The position numbers and the translations under genes were made by a program. 44,181 nucleotides of DNA, from NCBI RefSeq assembly GCF_000455265.1, contig NZ_HG005140.1, positions 108,789 to 152,969 of the forward strand, in the 5' to 3' direction. Positions 32,856 through 42,080 of this stretch are shown here, in pieces (the stretch's first letter is position 1; every line of letters starts with the position of its first letter). Source of the DNA: Paenibacillus antibioticophila (GTDB lineage Bacteria; Bacillota; Bacilli; Paenibacillales; Paenibacillaceae). Below the pieces are notes generated by a model. It saw only the letters and a program-made list of their open reading frames with translations, was not told where the DNA came from and searched no databases.

Positions 32856-34741
32856 GCCTGAACCCCCCCATCCTTCAATTCTTCCTCTTCAATATGCCAG
32901 CCGTGATCATCGTGCAACGATCTTAGCAGCATGCAGAGAAAGGTCAGTCCAAGACCAATAGCAACTACAATATATTTATTGAACATAAAGTTCAGGAAGC
33001 TATTTCCAAAGTCATCATTCGTGAACATAAAGCCCAGGCCGGCAATGAATAATCCCACGGACATGAGGAATGGCAATATTGTTGGTGAAGGCATATGAAT
33101 CGGGCCTACAGGCTCTGCTGGCGTCATCTCTTGATGTCCTGCCATCTTTTCCTTCCAGAATGCATCGATCCCGCGAACCAGCGGAATTTGCTTAAAGTTG
33201 TACTCCGGAGGCGGCGACGGAATAGCCCATTCCAGCGTCCGGCCATCCCCCCATACATCCCCGGCAACTCCCTTCTTCTCCCGGAAGGAGAGAATGACGT
33301 TCGCCAGGAAGATCAGCACGCCTACACCCATCAAAAACGCGCCAATGGTACTGATCAGATTCATCAGATCAAAGCCCTGATTCGGCAAATAAGTAAATAC
33401 GCGGCGCTGCATCCCGATAAGTCCCAGGAAGTGCTGTACGAAGAAGGTCATATGGAAGCCGATAATAAAAGTCCAGAATTCCCATTTGCCCAGTCGTTCG
33501 CTTAGAACGCGTCCGAACATTTTAGGCCACCAGTAATGCAGACCGGCGAACAGGCCAAGCACCAGACCTCCGACAATTACGTAATGGAAATGCGCTACGA
33601 CAAAATAGGTGTCATGGTACTGATAATCCGCTGGCGCCGAGGCCAGCATAACGCCAGTAACCCCGCCCATGACGAAGGTCGGTATGAAGCCGGCGGCAAA
33701 TAAATTTGCTGTGGTGAACGTAATTTGTCCTCCCCACATCGTAAATAACCAGTTGAAGATTTTGATACCGGTCGGAACCGCGATAAGCATCGTCGCAATC
33801 GAGAACAAGGCATTGGCGATCGGCCCCATCCCTGTCGTGAACATATGGTGGGCCCAGACCATGAAGCCGAGGAAGGCAATCAGAATGGTCGCAAACACCA
33901 TGGAGCTGTATCCGAACAAGCGCTTCCGCGAGAAGGTACTGACCACCTCGGAGATCACGCCGAACGCCGGGAGAATCAATATGTACACCTCAGGGTGGCC
34001 AAAGATCCAGAAGATATGCTGCCACAGCACCGGGTTGCCCCCGAGTTCAACATTGAAGAAATTCGCGCCCAGAATCCGATCGAAGGTTAACAATACGAGC
34101 CCGACGGTAATCGCCGGAAAAGCAAACAGAATCATGGCCGAGGTTACGAAGGTCGTCCACGTAAACATCGGCATCCGCATAAAAGACATGCCTGGCGCCC
34201 GCATCGTAATAATCGTTGCCAAAAAGTTAATCCCGCCGATCAGCGTCCCTAAACCGGCGATCTGCAAGCCGATGGTATAGAAATCCACACCATGAGTGGC
34301 GCTGAACTGCGAGGATGACAATGGTGTATAAGCAGTCCAGCCTGCATCCGGCGCTCCGCCCATCACCCAGCTCAGATTCAGCAGCAAGCCGCCAAACAGA
34401 AACGTCCAGAAGCCCAGCGAGTTCAGAAAAGGAAAGGCCACGTCCCGCGCACCGATCTGCAAAGGAATTACCGCGTTCATCAAAGCAAAGATCACCGGCA
34501 TCACGCCTAGAAAAATCATCGTTGTGCCGTGCATTGTAATTAACTCGTTGAATTGCTGGGCCGTTACGAAATCATTCATCGGCTTGGCGAGCTGAACCCG
34601 GATCAAGAGCGCTTCAATACCGCCGATTCCGAAGAAAAATCCACCTGCCAGCAAATATAATACCGCTATTTTTTTGTGGTCAACTGTTGTGATCCAATCC
34701 ATGAATCCCTTGTACCGCTTGACACTATGAGCGTGAGCCAA
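32852..34741 (-). CDS. ctaD: Cytochrome c oxidase subunit I
   Basis: 629 residues with fourteen or so helices. Heme-copper ligands are visible in 'ELITMHGTTMIFLG' (heme a His), 'WIFGHPEVYILILPAFGVISE' (CuB His with the cross-linked Tyr and the D-channel Glu of A1-type oxidases), 'WAHHMFTTGM' (CuB His pair) and 'YFVVAHFHYVIVGG' (heme a/a3 His). It reduces O2 to water and pumps protons across the cytoplasmic membrane. It lies 72 bp downstream of ctaC in ctaCDEF. Confidence 0.96.
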   Translation of the reverse strand: MAHAHSVKRYKGFMDWITTVDHKKIAVLYLLAGGFFFGIGGIEALLIRVQLAKPMNDFVTAQQFNELITMHGTTMIFLGVMPVIFALMNAVIPLQIGARDVAFPFLNSLGFWTFLFGGLLLNLSWVMGGAPDAGWTAYTPLSSSQFSATHGVDFYTIGLQIAGLGTLIGGINFLATIITMRAPGMSFMRMPMFTWTTFVTSAMILFAFPAITVGLVLLTFDRILGANFFNVELGGNPVLWQHIFWIFGHPEVYILILPAFGVISEVVSTFSRKRLFGYSSMVFATILIAFLGFMVWAHHMFTTGMGPIANALFSIATMLIAVPTGIKIFNWLFTMWGGQITFTTANLFAAGFIPTFVMGGVTGVMLASAPADYQYHDTYFVVAHFHYVIVGGLVLGLFAGLHYWWPKMFGRVLSERLGKWEFWTFIIGFHMTFFVQHFLGLIGMQRRVFTYLPNQGFDLMNLISTIGAFLMGVGVLIFLANVILSFREKKGVAGDVWGDGRTLEWAIPSPPPEYNFKQIPLVRGIDAFWKEKMAGHQEMTPAEPVGPIHMPSPTILPFLMSVGLFIAGLGFMFTNDDFGNSFLNFMFNKYIVVAIGLGLTFLCMLLRSLHDDHGWHIEEEELKDGGVQA

Positions 34742-34813
34742 GGCTGTGTACCCCCTTATCGTTGCTGCGGCTTCACACCGCGCCAGTCAGTGAGCTCGAA
34801 GAATCACCATCCC

Positions 34814-35872
34814 TTATTCATACGATAGCTTGTAATCGGCCAGATATTTGGCGATCGCTTCGATTTCCGCATCCGTCAGCCCCAGATCCTCCTTGGGATC
34901 CGGCATCCGGTTACCCGGCTTCCACTTCTGAGGGTCCTTGAGCCATGCCTCCATATTCTCCTGGACAGGCCGGGTATCAACCGCATTGCCCGAGCCTTCG
35001 GCATTCAGAAGAATACTTGCTACCGTCTCTCTGCTGCCTACCCCCGTTAAATTCGGCCCTACCGGAACTCCTTGATCGCCAACGGCATGGCATGACAGAC
35101 ATTGCGTCCGGAAGACTTCGGCCACCGCCGGATCTTCCGGCAATACAGCAGGCGCTTTCATAGACTCTACCCAAGCATTGAACGATTCTTCACTGACCGA
35201 TTTAACCTTAAATTCCATAAAGGCATGGGACTGTCCGCATAGCTCCGCACATTTCCCTAGATAGACACCCTCCTGCTCCGCTTCAATCCAGGCTTTGTTC
35301 ACGGTCCCATCTGTATTGGTATCCGTCTTGCCCGCCAGCGAAGGCACCCAGAAGGAATGCAGTACATCAGCCGTCTTAAGCTCCAGCGCAATTTTCTTCC
35401 CAGTAGGAATAATCATGTCTTGCGCTGTTGTTATTCCATAATCCGGATACGAGAACTCCCACCAGAACAGATGGGCTGTCACCTGAACCCTAACAGCGTT
35501 CTTATCGTTCCAGTAATCCTCTCCATAGGCGAAGATCTTCTGAACCGTGAACACACCAAGGATCAGCACCAGTACGAGCGGAATTGCCGTCCAGACAACC
35601 TCCAGCTTGAAATTGCCTTCAACTTGCTTGGGAACTTCCTGTTGTCCTGGCTTGCGCCGAAAGCGGATCCAGACATAGGCCGCGATCGCAAACACAACGA
35701 GCATTACTACAACCATGATTGATATGGACAATATAATCAGATCGAATTGGCCTTGTGCCACGGTTCCTTGCGGTCTGAGCACCGACAGATCCTCCCGTCC
35801 GCATGCGGACAACAAGAGAGACATCGCGAGCAGAGGCAACAGACGCTTGATACCCTTCCACGGTTTCATCAT
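34814..35872 (-). CDS. ctaC: Cytochrome c oxidase subunit II with fused cytochrome c (caa3 type)
   Basis: 352 residues. A lipoprotein signal with lipobox 'LLLSACG' (Cys24), two membrane helices (about 45-67 and 88-110), the CuA site 'HSFWVPSLAGKTD...CAELCGQSHAFMEF', then a C-terminal cytochrome c domain with 'CLSCHAVG' and the Met ligand in 'GNRMPDP'. The fusion defines caa3 oxidase, which takes electrons from cytochrome c. First gene of the operon, with a consensus-like promoter, ResD-like boxes and a cre-like site upstream. CtaA and CtaB are not in this window. Confidence 0.96.
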   Translation of the reverse strand: MMKPWKGIKRLLPLLAMSLLLSACGREDLSVLRPQGTVAQGQFDLIILSISIMVVVMLVVFAIAAYVWIRFRRKPGQQEVPKQVEGNFKLEVVWTAIPLVLVLILGVFTVQKIFAYGEDYWNDKNAVRVQVTAHLFWWEFSYPDYGITTAQDMIIPTGKKIALELKTADVLHSFWVPSLAGKTDTNTDGTVNKAWIEAEQEGVYLGKCAELCGQSHAFMEFKVKSVSEESFNAWVESMKAPAVLPEDPAVAEVFRTQCLSCHAVGDQGVPVGPNLTGVGSRETVASILLNAEGSGNAVDTRPVQENMEAWLKDPQKWKPGNRMPDPKEDLGLTDAEIEAIAKYLADYKLSYE

Positions 35873-35985
35873 TGATCAACCCCACTTTTCCGTTTAGTAA
35901 CCAGTTTATGTACAGGCTTGAGCATAAAAAACGGATTCATGTATCACGGATTTTATCCCCTGTCAATTACAGTTATCACCTATTA

Positions 35986-36036
35986 AATATATGATCGAAC
36001 CCATGTTTTGTCAACGTTCACAACTTAGTTCACAAA
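35986..36036 (-). promoter_or_regulatory. ctaC promoter with two upstream TTGTGAAC boxes
   Basis: On the minus strand TTGACA (36009-36014), 17 nt, TATATT (35986-35991). Two direct repeats TTTGTGAAC (36028-36036) and GTTGTGAAC (36016-36024) lie immediately before the -35. They resemble the ResD box TTTGTGAAT; ResDE controls oxidase genes in B. subtilis. Confidence 0.7.
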
Positions 36037-36074
36037 TTGTTCAAATATCTGAAATCCCGCTTGAAACAAGGGTT

Positions 36075-36088
36075 TGCGAACGTTTTCA
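36075..36088 (-). promoter_or_regulatory. cre-like site upstream of ctaC
   Basis: The minus strand reads TGAAAACGTTCGCA, a full match to the CcpA consensus TGNAANCGNWNNCA. It is about 95-110 bp upstream of the predicted ctaC transcription start, which is far for simple repression. The remaining gap 35873-36376 shows no gene. Confidence 0.55.
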
Positions 36089-36261
36089 CATGTTTTTAAT
36101 CTTTGAAAACGACGCTTGAACCCGCCTCCTCCCTTCCTTTTCCGGCTTCTTTTTTAGAATATTCATTTTTGACATTTATCAAAACTTTATGACTGAAACC
36201 TGAGAGTCTGTATACCAGCATTCCTGATATTGGAATATTGTCAGCGGAGAATTTGGTTGCT

Positions 36262-36311
36262 GAAAAAATAAAAAAACCAAGCCCTTTCCCTTTGCAGGGC
36301 TCAGGCTCGGT
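36262..36311 (-). terminator. Terminator after map
   Basis: On the minus strand ACCGAGCC pairs with GGCTTGGT (one GU), with an inner GCCCT / AGGGC stem, then a long T-rich tail. It begins about 65 bp after the map stop codon. Confidence 0.8.
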
Positions 36312-36376
36312 TTTAAATAATGAGATCGATCGGTCTAAATTAAGTGCACGTACAATTATCAGTTCAACTTATCTAA

Positions 36377-37126
36377 TCAGCAAGTCAAGATGACGGGGCC
36401 TTCCTCCGTGATAGCTAGCGTATGCTCGTAATGAGCTCCAAGGCTTCCGTCTGCAGATCGGATCGTCCAGCCATCCTGATCCCAGAATACCGCTCCGGTG
36501 TCTCCCAGCGTCAAGATCGGCTCAATGGTTATAACCATTCCCGCCTGCAGCTTCGGACCTGAACGAGGGCGCCCAAAGTTGGGGACATCCGGCGGTTCAT
36601 GCATATTGCGCCCGATTCCATGACCGATGAGCGGCTTTACAATTCCAAGCCCGGCCTTGCGGGCGACTTCCTGAACCGCATAGCTGATATCCCCTACTCG
36701 GTTCCCAATGCGTGCTGCTTCAATGCCGGCTGCAAGAGCCCTCTCCGTTACCTGCAGCAGTCTCTCCGCTTCCTGCGATACATTTCCGACCCGATAGGAC
36801 CAGGCCGAATCCGCCATCCAGCCGCTTTTATTCACGACAATGTCAATGGTGACGATATCCCCCTCCTGAAGCGGAACGGTCCCTGGAAACCCATGACATA
36901 CTACTTCATTCACTGAGGCGCAGATCGCAAAAGGAAACCCTCTGTAGCCCTTCTGAGCAGGGGTCGCCCCGCGGCTTGCCAGATAGACCTCTACCAGTCT
37001 GTCAATCTCCGCCGTCGTGACTCCCGGCTTGATCACCTTGGCAATCTCCTTATGGCAGTCAGCCAAAATGGCTCCGGCCATTCTGATACGCTCAATTTCT
37101 TCCTTCGACTTCAACTGAATCTTCAA
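36377..37126 (-). CDS. map: Methionine aminopeptidase, type I
   Basis: 249 residues of the pita-bread fold. Metal ligands are in 'DIVVNKSGWMADSAW' (two Asp), 'GHGIGRNMHEPPDVPNFG' (His), 'GMVITIEPIL' (Glu) and 'AHYEHTLAI' (Glu). It removes the N-terminal Met from nascent proteins. I start it at the TTG at 37124-37126, 9 nt after AAAGGGG; the upstream ATG (37144) is inside the ribosome binding region. It stands alone, away from the ribosomal protein cluster where the main map of Bacilli lies, so it may be a second copy (YflG-like). Confidence 0.92.
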   Translation of the reverse strand: MKIQLKSKEEIERIRMAGAILADCHKEIAKVIKPGVTTAEIDRLVEVYLASRGATPAQKGYRGFPFAICASVNEVVCHGFPGTVPLQEGDIVTIDIVVNKSGWMADSAWSYRVGNVSQEAERLLQVTERALAAGIEAARIGNRVGDISYAVQEVARKAGLGIVKPLIGHGIGRNMHEPPDVPNFGRPRSGPKLQAGMVITIEPILTLGDTGAVFWDQDGWTIRSADGSLGAHYEHTLAITEEGPVILTC

Positions 37127-37263
37127 ATTGCTAGCCCCTTTCATGATGACTGTTCGGCTCTGTGGCTATTATATGCCGCATACCAAGAAAAAACGCCCGA
37201 GCGATCTGCCAGGCGTTCGTTATTAACAGCTATTATAGTGAATTCTGTTTATATGCAATCTCC

Positions 37264-37452
37264 TCAGGAGACCGAAGAGTCGAGCTTGTCGAGCTCCATT
37301 TCAACCAGATGAGTCAATTCTTCCTCATACCCACCTGTAATCCGGTACTTGCGGACATACTCCTTCACAAATTTCTTAGGATCCTTCGGCTTGAATATTC
37401 GCGTCATTTCCCGCAAACTTTCTTTCACCTCATTGTGACCTTTCGTTGCCAT
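37264..37452 (-). CDS. Small basic/helical protein, unknown
   Basis: 62 residues, highly charged and likely all-helical ('EVKESLREMTRIFKPKDPKKFVKEYVRKYRITGGYEEELTHLVEMELDKL'). It has no signal peptide or membrane segment. GGGAGGG lies 9 nt before the ATG, supporting a real gene. Function not recognised. Confidence 0.7.
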   Translation of the reverse strand: MATKGHNEVKESLREMTRIFKPKDPKKFVKEYVRKYRITGGYEEELTHLVEMELDKLDSSVS

Positions 37453-37808
37453 ACCATATTCCCTCCCAGAACGATTCTAGTTCAATGCTCCGATTTCGAG
37501 AATGCCGAAAAGCTAGTATGTCGTGAAGTTAGATGTTGCTGATGCCTCTTTTCAGCGGGTGCATGACACTATACATACCCTCACCCGTTCTCGATGAATC
37601 AGGCATGATCAAATCAAGCGTCCTTGCAGCTGTATGCCGGTCTTAGAGAATCATCCATGCGGAAAAAGACCTCTACCTCCTATATTGTAACATATTCATC
37701 TCCCCGGTACAGCTTTCTTCCAAAATCAATCATCCTTTTAATTTTATTCCTTGTTACTTATATCGGTCTGTGCGGGTAAAAATACAAGTAAAAAACCTAG
37801 GAGGCTTT
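37453..37808. other. 356-bp intergenic region, no feature recognised
   Basis: It separates two divergent genes, so it should hold promoters for both. I see no long ORF, clear terminator, riboswitch or repeat. A short ATG frame on the minus strand near 37660 stops after 14 codons and its ribosome binding site is too distant. Confidence 0.5.
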
Positions 37809-38783
37809 ATGAATTTCACAACGCCGACTGACCCCGCCTTCCATGCTGCCGACCGGACAATTCGTGCCCATTATCCTGGAATTCGCTGCTTTCTGCTTGC
37901 CCAGCATGGACAGATGCGGCATGAGCAATACTTTCAGCAATCCCTTCCGGCAGTACTCCATGATCTTAGATCGGCAACAAAAAGCGTCCTCTCCATTCTG
38001 CTTGGCATCGCTCAGTATCAAGAGCTATTACCCGAATTGGACAAGCCGGTATGGGACGATGTGAAGGAGTATGCCCCGAGCAGACCCGACTCCTATTGGC
38101 CCGAGATGACGCTGAGACAGCTCCTTTCCATGACGGGCGGGCTGTATTGGCAGACCGGCCCCAAGCTCGGCGAACGATTCATACATCGCTTACACCGCAG
38201 TAAAAATTGGACCGGTTTTGTCTTGCGGCTGCCTGTCATACCGGAGCAACTCGGACATTTTCAATACTGCAGCGCTTATTCCCATCTCCTTGCTTGTCTA
38301 CTGTCCAAATGGAGCGGCACCCCTGTCAGAGATTATGCAGACCGTTACCTGTTCAGTCCGCTTGAGATTAAAGATTATCACTGGGAAACCGCTCCGGACG
38401 GCGGCGCCTGCGGGCATGTCGGTCTCTATATGAAAGCTATCGATATGATGAAGCTTGGCCAGCTTTGTCTTGCGGGAGGCACCTTCCGAGGGAACCGCCT
38501 GCTTCATGAAGAATGGCTTCACGAATCAATGACGCCGCGTGGAGAAGCATTTTCCGAATACGGGCAATACGGCTACCATTGGTGGACCAGTGAATTCCAC
38601 GGTCTCCGTTACGCTTATGCTCATGGTCATGGCGGCCAGCAAATTTATGTGCTCCCCGAGCTGGAAGCCGTGGCGGTATTCGCCTCCGCCTGCAACGTCA
38701 AGCGCTGTAAAAATCCCAAGCGGCTGATGGAGGAGCAGATATTGCCAGTCCTGCTTGCTGACCGCGGAACGGGCTCTGAATAA
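37809..38783 (+). CDS. Serine hydrolase (beta-lactamase/PBP4-like, class C fold)
   Basis: 324 residues with the SxxK nucleophile motif 'RSATKSVLS' near residue 54, the second motif 'YCSAYSHLLACLL' (Tyr-Ser-Ala replacing Tyr-x-Asn) and the third 'HGHGGQQIYVLPE'. 'LRQLLSMTGGLYW' is typical of the family. Such proteins are esterases, D-aminopeptidases or carboxypeptidases rather than resistance enzymes. No signal peptide is visible, so it is probably cytoplasmic. AGGAGG at about 37799 precedes the ATG at 37809; an earlier in-frame ATG (37770) has no site. Confidence 0.9.
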   Translation: MNFTTPTDPAFHAADRTIRAHYPGIRCFLLAQHGQMRHEQYFQQSLPAVLHDLRSATKSVLSILLGIAQYQELLPELDKPVWDDVKEYAPSRPDSYWPEMTLRQLLSMTGGLYWQTGPKLGERFIHRLHRSKNWTGFVLRLPVIPEQLGHFQYCSAYSHLLACLLSKWSGTPVRDYADRYLFSPLEIKDYHWETAPDGGACGHVGLYMKAIDMMKLGQLCLAGGTFRGNRLLHEEWLHESMTPRGEAFSEYGQYGYHWWTSEFHGLRYAYAHGHGGQQIYVLPELEAVAVFASACNVKRCKNPKRLMEEQILPVLLADRGTGSE

Positions 38784-38887
38784 GCAAAAGCGCGGACGCC
38801 GCCCCTTTGACAAGGTGCTGCGCGCCCGCGCTTCAATCCGGTTCTGCCCGTCCCGTGTATGACATAGTATGAAAATATAAGTTAATT

Positions 38888-38911
38888 GTTCAAAAAGTCG
38901 GCTTTTTGAAC
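38888..38911. repeat. Perfect 10-bp hairpin
   Basis: GTTCAAAAAG TCGG CTTTTTGAAC lies between the serine hydrolase and the DUF4870-like gene. There is no T-run after it, so terminator function is doubtful; it could be an operator or an mRNA 5' hairpin for the downstream gene. Confidence 0.5.
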
Positions 38912-38940
38912 TACCTCTATAACGGAAAGCAGGTGCATGT

Positions 38941-39279
38941 ATGTCTCCATTCCGATCATCAACCGGACTTTATGAGAATGTCGCAGCCTTTCTATGTTAC
39001 TTATTCGCTTTCGTAGGAGGCGTTGTCTTCCTCCTGATCGAGCGCAGAAGCCGCTTTGTCCTGTTTCACGCCCTGCAATCGGTCATCCTGTTCGCCGGCT
39101 TGATGGTATTTCATGCCGCCGCAGGCTTCCTTCCGATCATCGGCGTCATTGTCGGTATGCTTCTCTCCCTGCTGAGCCTTGTACTCTGGATTGTCCTTAT
39201 GCTGGCCGCCCTTCAAGGAAAATGGCTCAAGCTGCCCTGGATCGGCGAGTTCGCCGAGCGGCAGCTGAACCGGATGTAA
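38941..39279 (+). CDS. DUF4870/Tic20-like small membrane protein
   Basis: 112 residues with three or four hydrophobic segments: 'NVAAFLCYLFAFVGGVVFLLIERRSRFVLFHALQSVILFAGLMVFHAAAGFL', then 'IIGVIVGMLLSLLSLVLWIVLMLAALQGKWLKLPWIGEFAERQ'. The 'FV-FHA-QS' turn is the DUF4870 hallmark. The function is not established. GGAAAGCAGG lies about 9 nt before the ATG. It ends 5 bp from the stop of the convergent pbuX gene. Confidence 0.85.
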   Translation: MSPFRSSTGLYENVAAFLCYLFAFVGGVVFLLIERRSRFVLFHALQSVILFAGLMVFHAAAGFLPIIGVIVGMLLSLLSLVLWIVLMLAALQGKWLKLPWIGEFAERQLNRM

Positions 39280-39284
39280 GGCGG

Positions 39285-40649
39285 TTAAGCGGTAAGTTCC
39301 GCTGCTGCCGGTTCTTCCTCTTCCGCGGTGCGGGACGCTTTAGTGCTGTCTCCGCGCAGGCCGTTAAAGAGCAGATTCATGACAATGGCTGTAAAGCTCC
39401 CGGCTACGATGCCGTTGTCCACCAGAATCCGCAGCCAGGCAGGCAATGCGTCAAAAATCTGGGGAACAACAGTTACGCCAAGGCCCATGCCTACCGAGCA
39501 AGCAATGATGAGCAGGTTCTCATGACGGTTCAAGTCCACTTGGTCCCCAAGCATCCGGATACCCGAGGAGAGCACCAGACCAAACAAGGCAATCATCGCT
39601 CCGCCCAAGACGGAAGTAGGAACAAGCTGTGTTAATGCTGCAATTTTAGGAACAAAGCCAATGAGGATAAGCAGGCTCCCCGCTACAACGATAACATCGC
39701 GGGTTTTGACCCGGCTCATCTGGACGAGCCCGACATTTTGCGAATAGGTCGTATACGGGAAGGAATTGAACACGCCGCCCAGCATAATGGCCAGGCCTTC
39801 CGCACGGTAGCCGCGTTCAAGATCCTTGGAGGTAATATCTTTATCCACGATTTTGCCCAGAGCCATAAATACGCCGGTGGATTCCGCAACACTCACGATC
39901 GCTACAAGAATCATTGTCAAAATAGCCGAAGCATGGAAGGTCGGCTTGCCGAAGTAGAAGGGCTCAATCATGTGGAACCAGCCTGCTTCCTTTAACGGTG
40001 TCAGGTCAACCAGGCCCATGAAGCCGGCAACGATTGTCCCCGCGAGCAGGCCCAGCAGCACGGAGATGGAACGAAGAAATCCGGTGGCGAACCGGTTCAT
40101 CAGAATGACGAAGATCAGAACCCCAAAGCCCAGCATCAGATTGGCAGGACTTCCGAAATTCGGGTCAGCCGTGTTGCCGCCGCCCAGATCCGTAAGAGCT
40201 ACCGGAATAAGCGTGACGCCAATAATCGTGACGACCGAGCCGGTTACAACCGGCGGGAACAAAGCGATCAGCTTGCCGAACAAGCCTGAGAACAGGAAGA
40301 CAAACAGGCCTGAAGCGATGATCGCCCCGTAAATGGCACTCACACCCATTCCATCCTCAAGGCCGATCGCGATCATCGGGGATACCGCTTGAAATGCACA
40401 GCCCAGCATCACCGGCAGACCGATCCCGAAGTAGCGGTTCCCGAAAACTTGAAGCAGTGTTGCGATCCCGCAGGCGAGCAGGTCAATGGCGATCAGATAC
40501 GTCAAATCCTGATGCGATAGTCCTAGAGCCCCGCCTACAATCAACGGTACGATGACCGCGCCGGCATACATGGCCAGTACATGCTGCAAGCCCAGTGAAA
40601 AAGTCTTAAACGGATGCCGGTTTCTTTGAAATATTGCCTCGCGTTCCAT
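39285..40649 (-). CDS. pbuX: Xanthine permease (NCS2 family)
   Basis: 454 residues with fourteen predicted helices and NCS2 motifs: 'QHVLAMYAGAVIVPLIVGGALGLS' at the N-terminus, 'VSVAESTGVFMALGKIVDKD' (the conserved Glu of the substrate site), 'GGVFNSFPYTTYSQNVGLVQMSRVKTR' and the C-terminal 'NLLFNGL'. It imports xanthine with H+. It follows xpt on the same strand and shares its guanine riboswitch, matching the xpt-pbuX operon of Bacilli. Confidence 0.94.
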   Translation of the reverse strand: MEREAIFQRNRHPFKTFSLGLQHVLAMYAGAVIVPLIVGGALGLSHQDLTYLIAIDLLACGIATLLQVFGNRYFGIGLPVMLGCAFQAVSPMIAIGLEDGMGVSAIYGAIIASGLFVFLFSGLFGKLIALFPPVVTGSVVTIIGVTLIPVALTDLGGGNTADPNFGSPANLMLGFGVLIFVILMNRFATGFLRSISVLLGLLAGTIVAGFMGLVDLTPLKEAGWFHMIEPFYFGKPTFHASAILTMILVAIVSVAESTGVFMALGKIVDKDITSKDLERGYRAEGLAIMLGGVFNSFPYTTYSQNVGLVQMSRVKTRDVIVVAGSLLILIGFVPKIAALTQLVPTSVLGGAMIALFGLVLSSGIRMLGDQVDLNRHENLLIIACSVGMGLGVTVVPQIFDALPAWLRILVDNGIVAGSFTAIVMNLLFNGLRGDSTKASRTAEEEEPAAAELTA

Positions 40650-40723
40650 GTGAATCTATTCCTCCCCGTATGGTTACCCTCTAAATTCTCAAGTTATCTC
40701 TCTGTGTAGTACTCTTGATCTAA

Positions 40724-41332
<609 letters not shown>

Positions 41333-41358
41333 CTATTCGGACATGCATCTCCGGACAC

Positions 41359-41391
41359 AAAAAAGTCCGTCTCCCGGCCGGGAAACGGACT
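41359..41391 (-). terminator. Riboswitch terminator of xpt
   Basis: On the minus strand AGTCCGTTTCCCGG pairs with CCGGGAGACGGACT, followed by a T-run. The 5' arm contains GTTTCCC, which can instead pair with GGGAAAC in the 3' strand of the riboswitch P1, giving the antiterminator. Confidence 0.85.
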
Positions 41392-41427
41392 GAAATTGCG
41401 GAAAACCATACACGCTTAAACCCAAAA

Positions 41428-41460
41428 GAAGCCCGGCCCGCTCAAAGAACAGGCCGACTT
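41428..41460 (-). other. Hairpin between riboswitch aptamer and terminator
   Basis: On the minus strand AAGTC-GGCCTGTT / GCGGGCC-GGGCTT form a long stem with a small loop. It would bring the aptamer and terminator sequences together and act as the middle helix of a three-way antiterminator. Confidence 0.5.
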
Positions 41461-41484
41461 CCCTTAGTTTGAATACATATCATG

Positions 41485-41558
41485 GTTTCCCCGTAGTCCA
41501 ATCATTCCGGTGATCGGGTAGAAACATGCAGGCCCATTCCTGCACATATACGAGAAAA
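41485..41558 (-). promoter_or_regulatory. Guanine riboswitch (purine aptamer)
   Basis: Reading the minus strand: P1 TTTTCTCGTA / TACGGGGAAA, P2 around GTGCAGG / CCTGCAT, J2/3 GTTTCTACC, P3 CGATCA / TGATTG, then J3/1 GAC with C at the ligand-pairing position, marking guanine rather than adenine. As I count them, both loops L2 (AATGGG) and L3 (CCGGAA) have 6 nt instead of the usual 7. Upstream, TATACT at 41585-41590 may be the -10. Guanine binding would stabilise P1 and let the terminator form. Confidence 0.88.
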
Positions 41559-41636
41559 ATGCCGAACTCAAAAGCAATGTTAGCAGTATAACGCACAACC
41601 TGATAGAAAATAAAGAGGAATTTTTGTGCAGTCCCG

Positions 41637-41942
41637 TTAGATCGGACGCGATTCACCCGGAAGCAGGTGAGTTAACAGGGATCTCAGCTCCTGATCCTCT
41701 TTATAAGTCTTCTCCCCGGTATCCAGTCTGCGAATCCGGATCAAGCTGTAAGCAGCTCCAGCCTCGGCCGGTTTAAAGACCAACTCCTCGCGGTCCTCTA
41801 TTTTCAGCTTGAAGCCCATCGACTGAAACATATCCAGAAAGTCGCGCTCCGAGGGCTTTTCCCCCTCGTTTAAAAAAATCAAACCCCTTAATTCCTTGCT
41901 CTCATGAGGATAGACGACCTCAAAGTGAACAATGCATTCCAA
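41637..41942 (-). CDS. Hypothetical protein of about 100 residues
   Basis: It starts most plausibly at TTG 41942, 9 nt after GGAAGGGAG, giving about 101 residues ('ECIVHFEVVYPHESKELRGLIFLNEGEKPSERDFLDMFQSMGFKLKIEDREELVFKPAEAGAAYSLIRIRRL...'). Longer GTG or ATG starts at 42038 and 41984 lack a ribosome binding site. The alternation of beta and helix suggests a small alpha/beta fold. No function is recognised. Confidence 0.65.
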   Translation of the reverse strand: MECIVHFEVVYPHESKELRGLIFLNEGEKPSERDFLDMFQSMGFKLKIEDREELVFKPAEAGAAYSLIRIRRLDTGEKTYKEDQELRSLLTHLLPGESRPI

Positions 41943-42080
41943 TGTTGCCAGCTCCCTTCCGTAATCGTTGCTGCAAGTATTCATAATCAGATTAGACCAA
42001 GTCGCAACCAATATACTATTTACTACGGATGAGTTCACGGGGGACCAGCTGGACTTTGCAACATTTTAGTGAACGATGCT

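Noticed and set aside
36009..36024. Rex operator at the ctaC promoter (TTGTGAACGTTGACAA)
   Set aside because: The half-site spacing is 4 rather than 6 and the right arm has a mismatch; overlapping ResD-like direct repeats explain it better.
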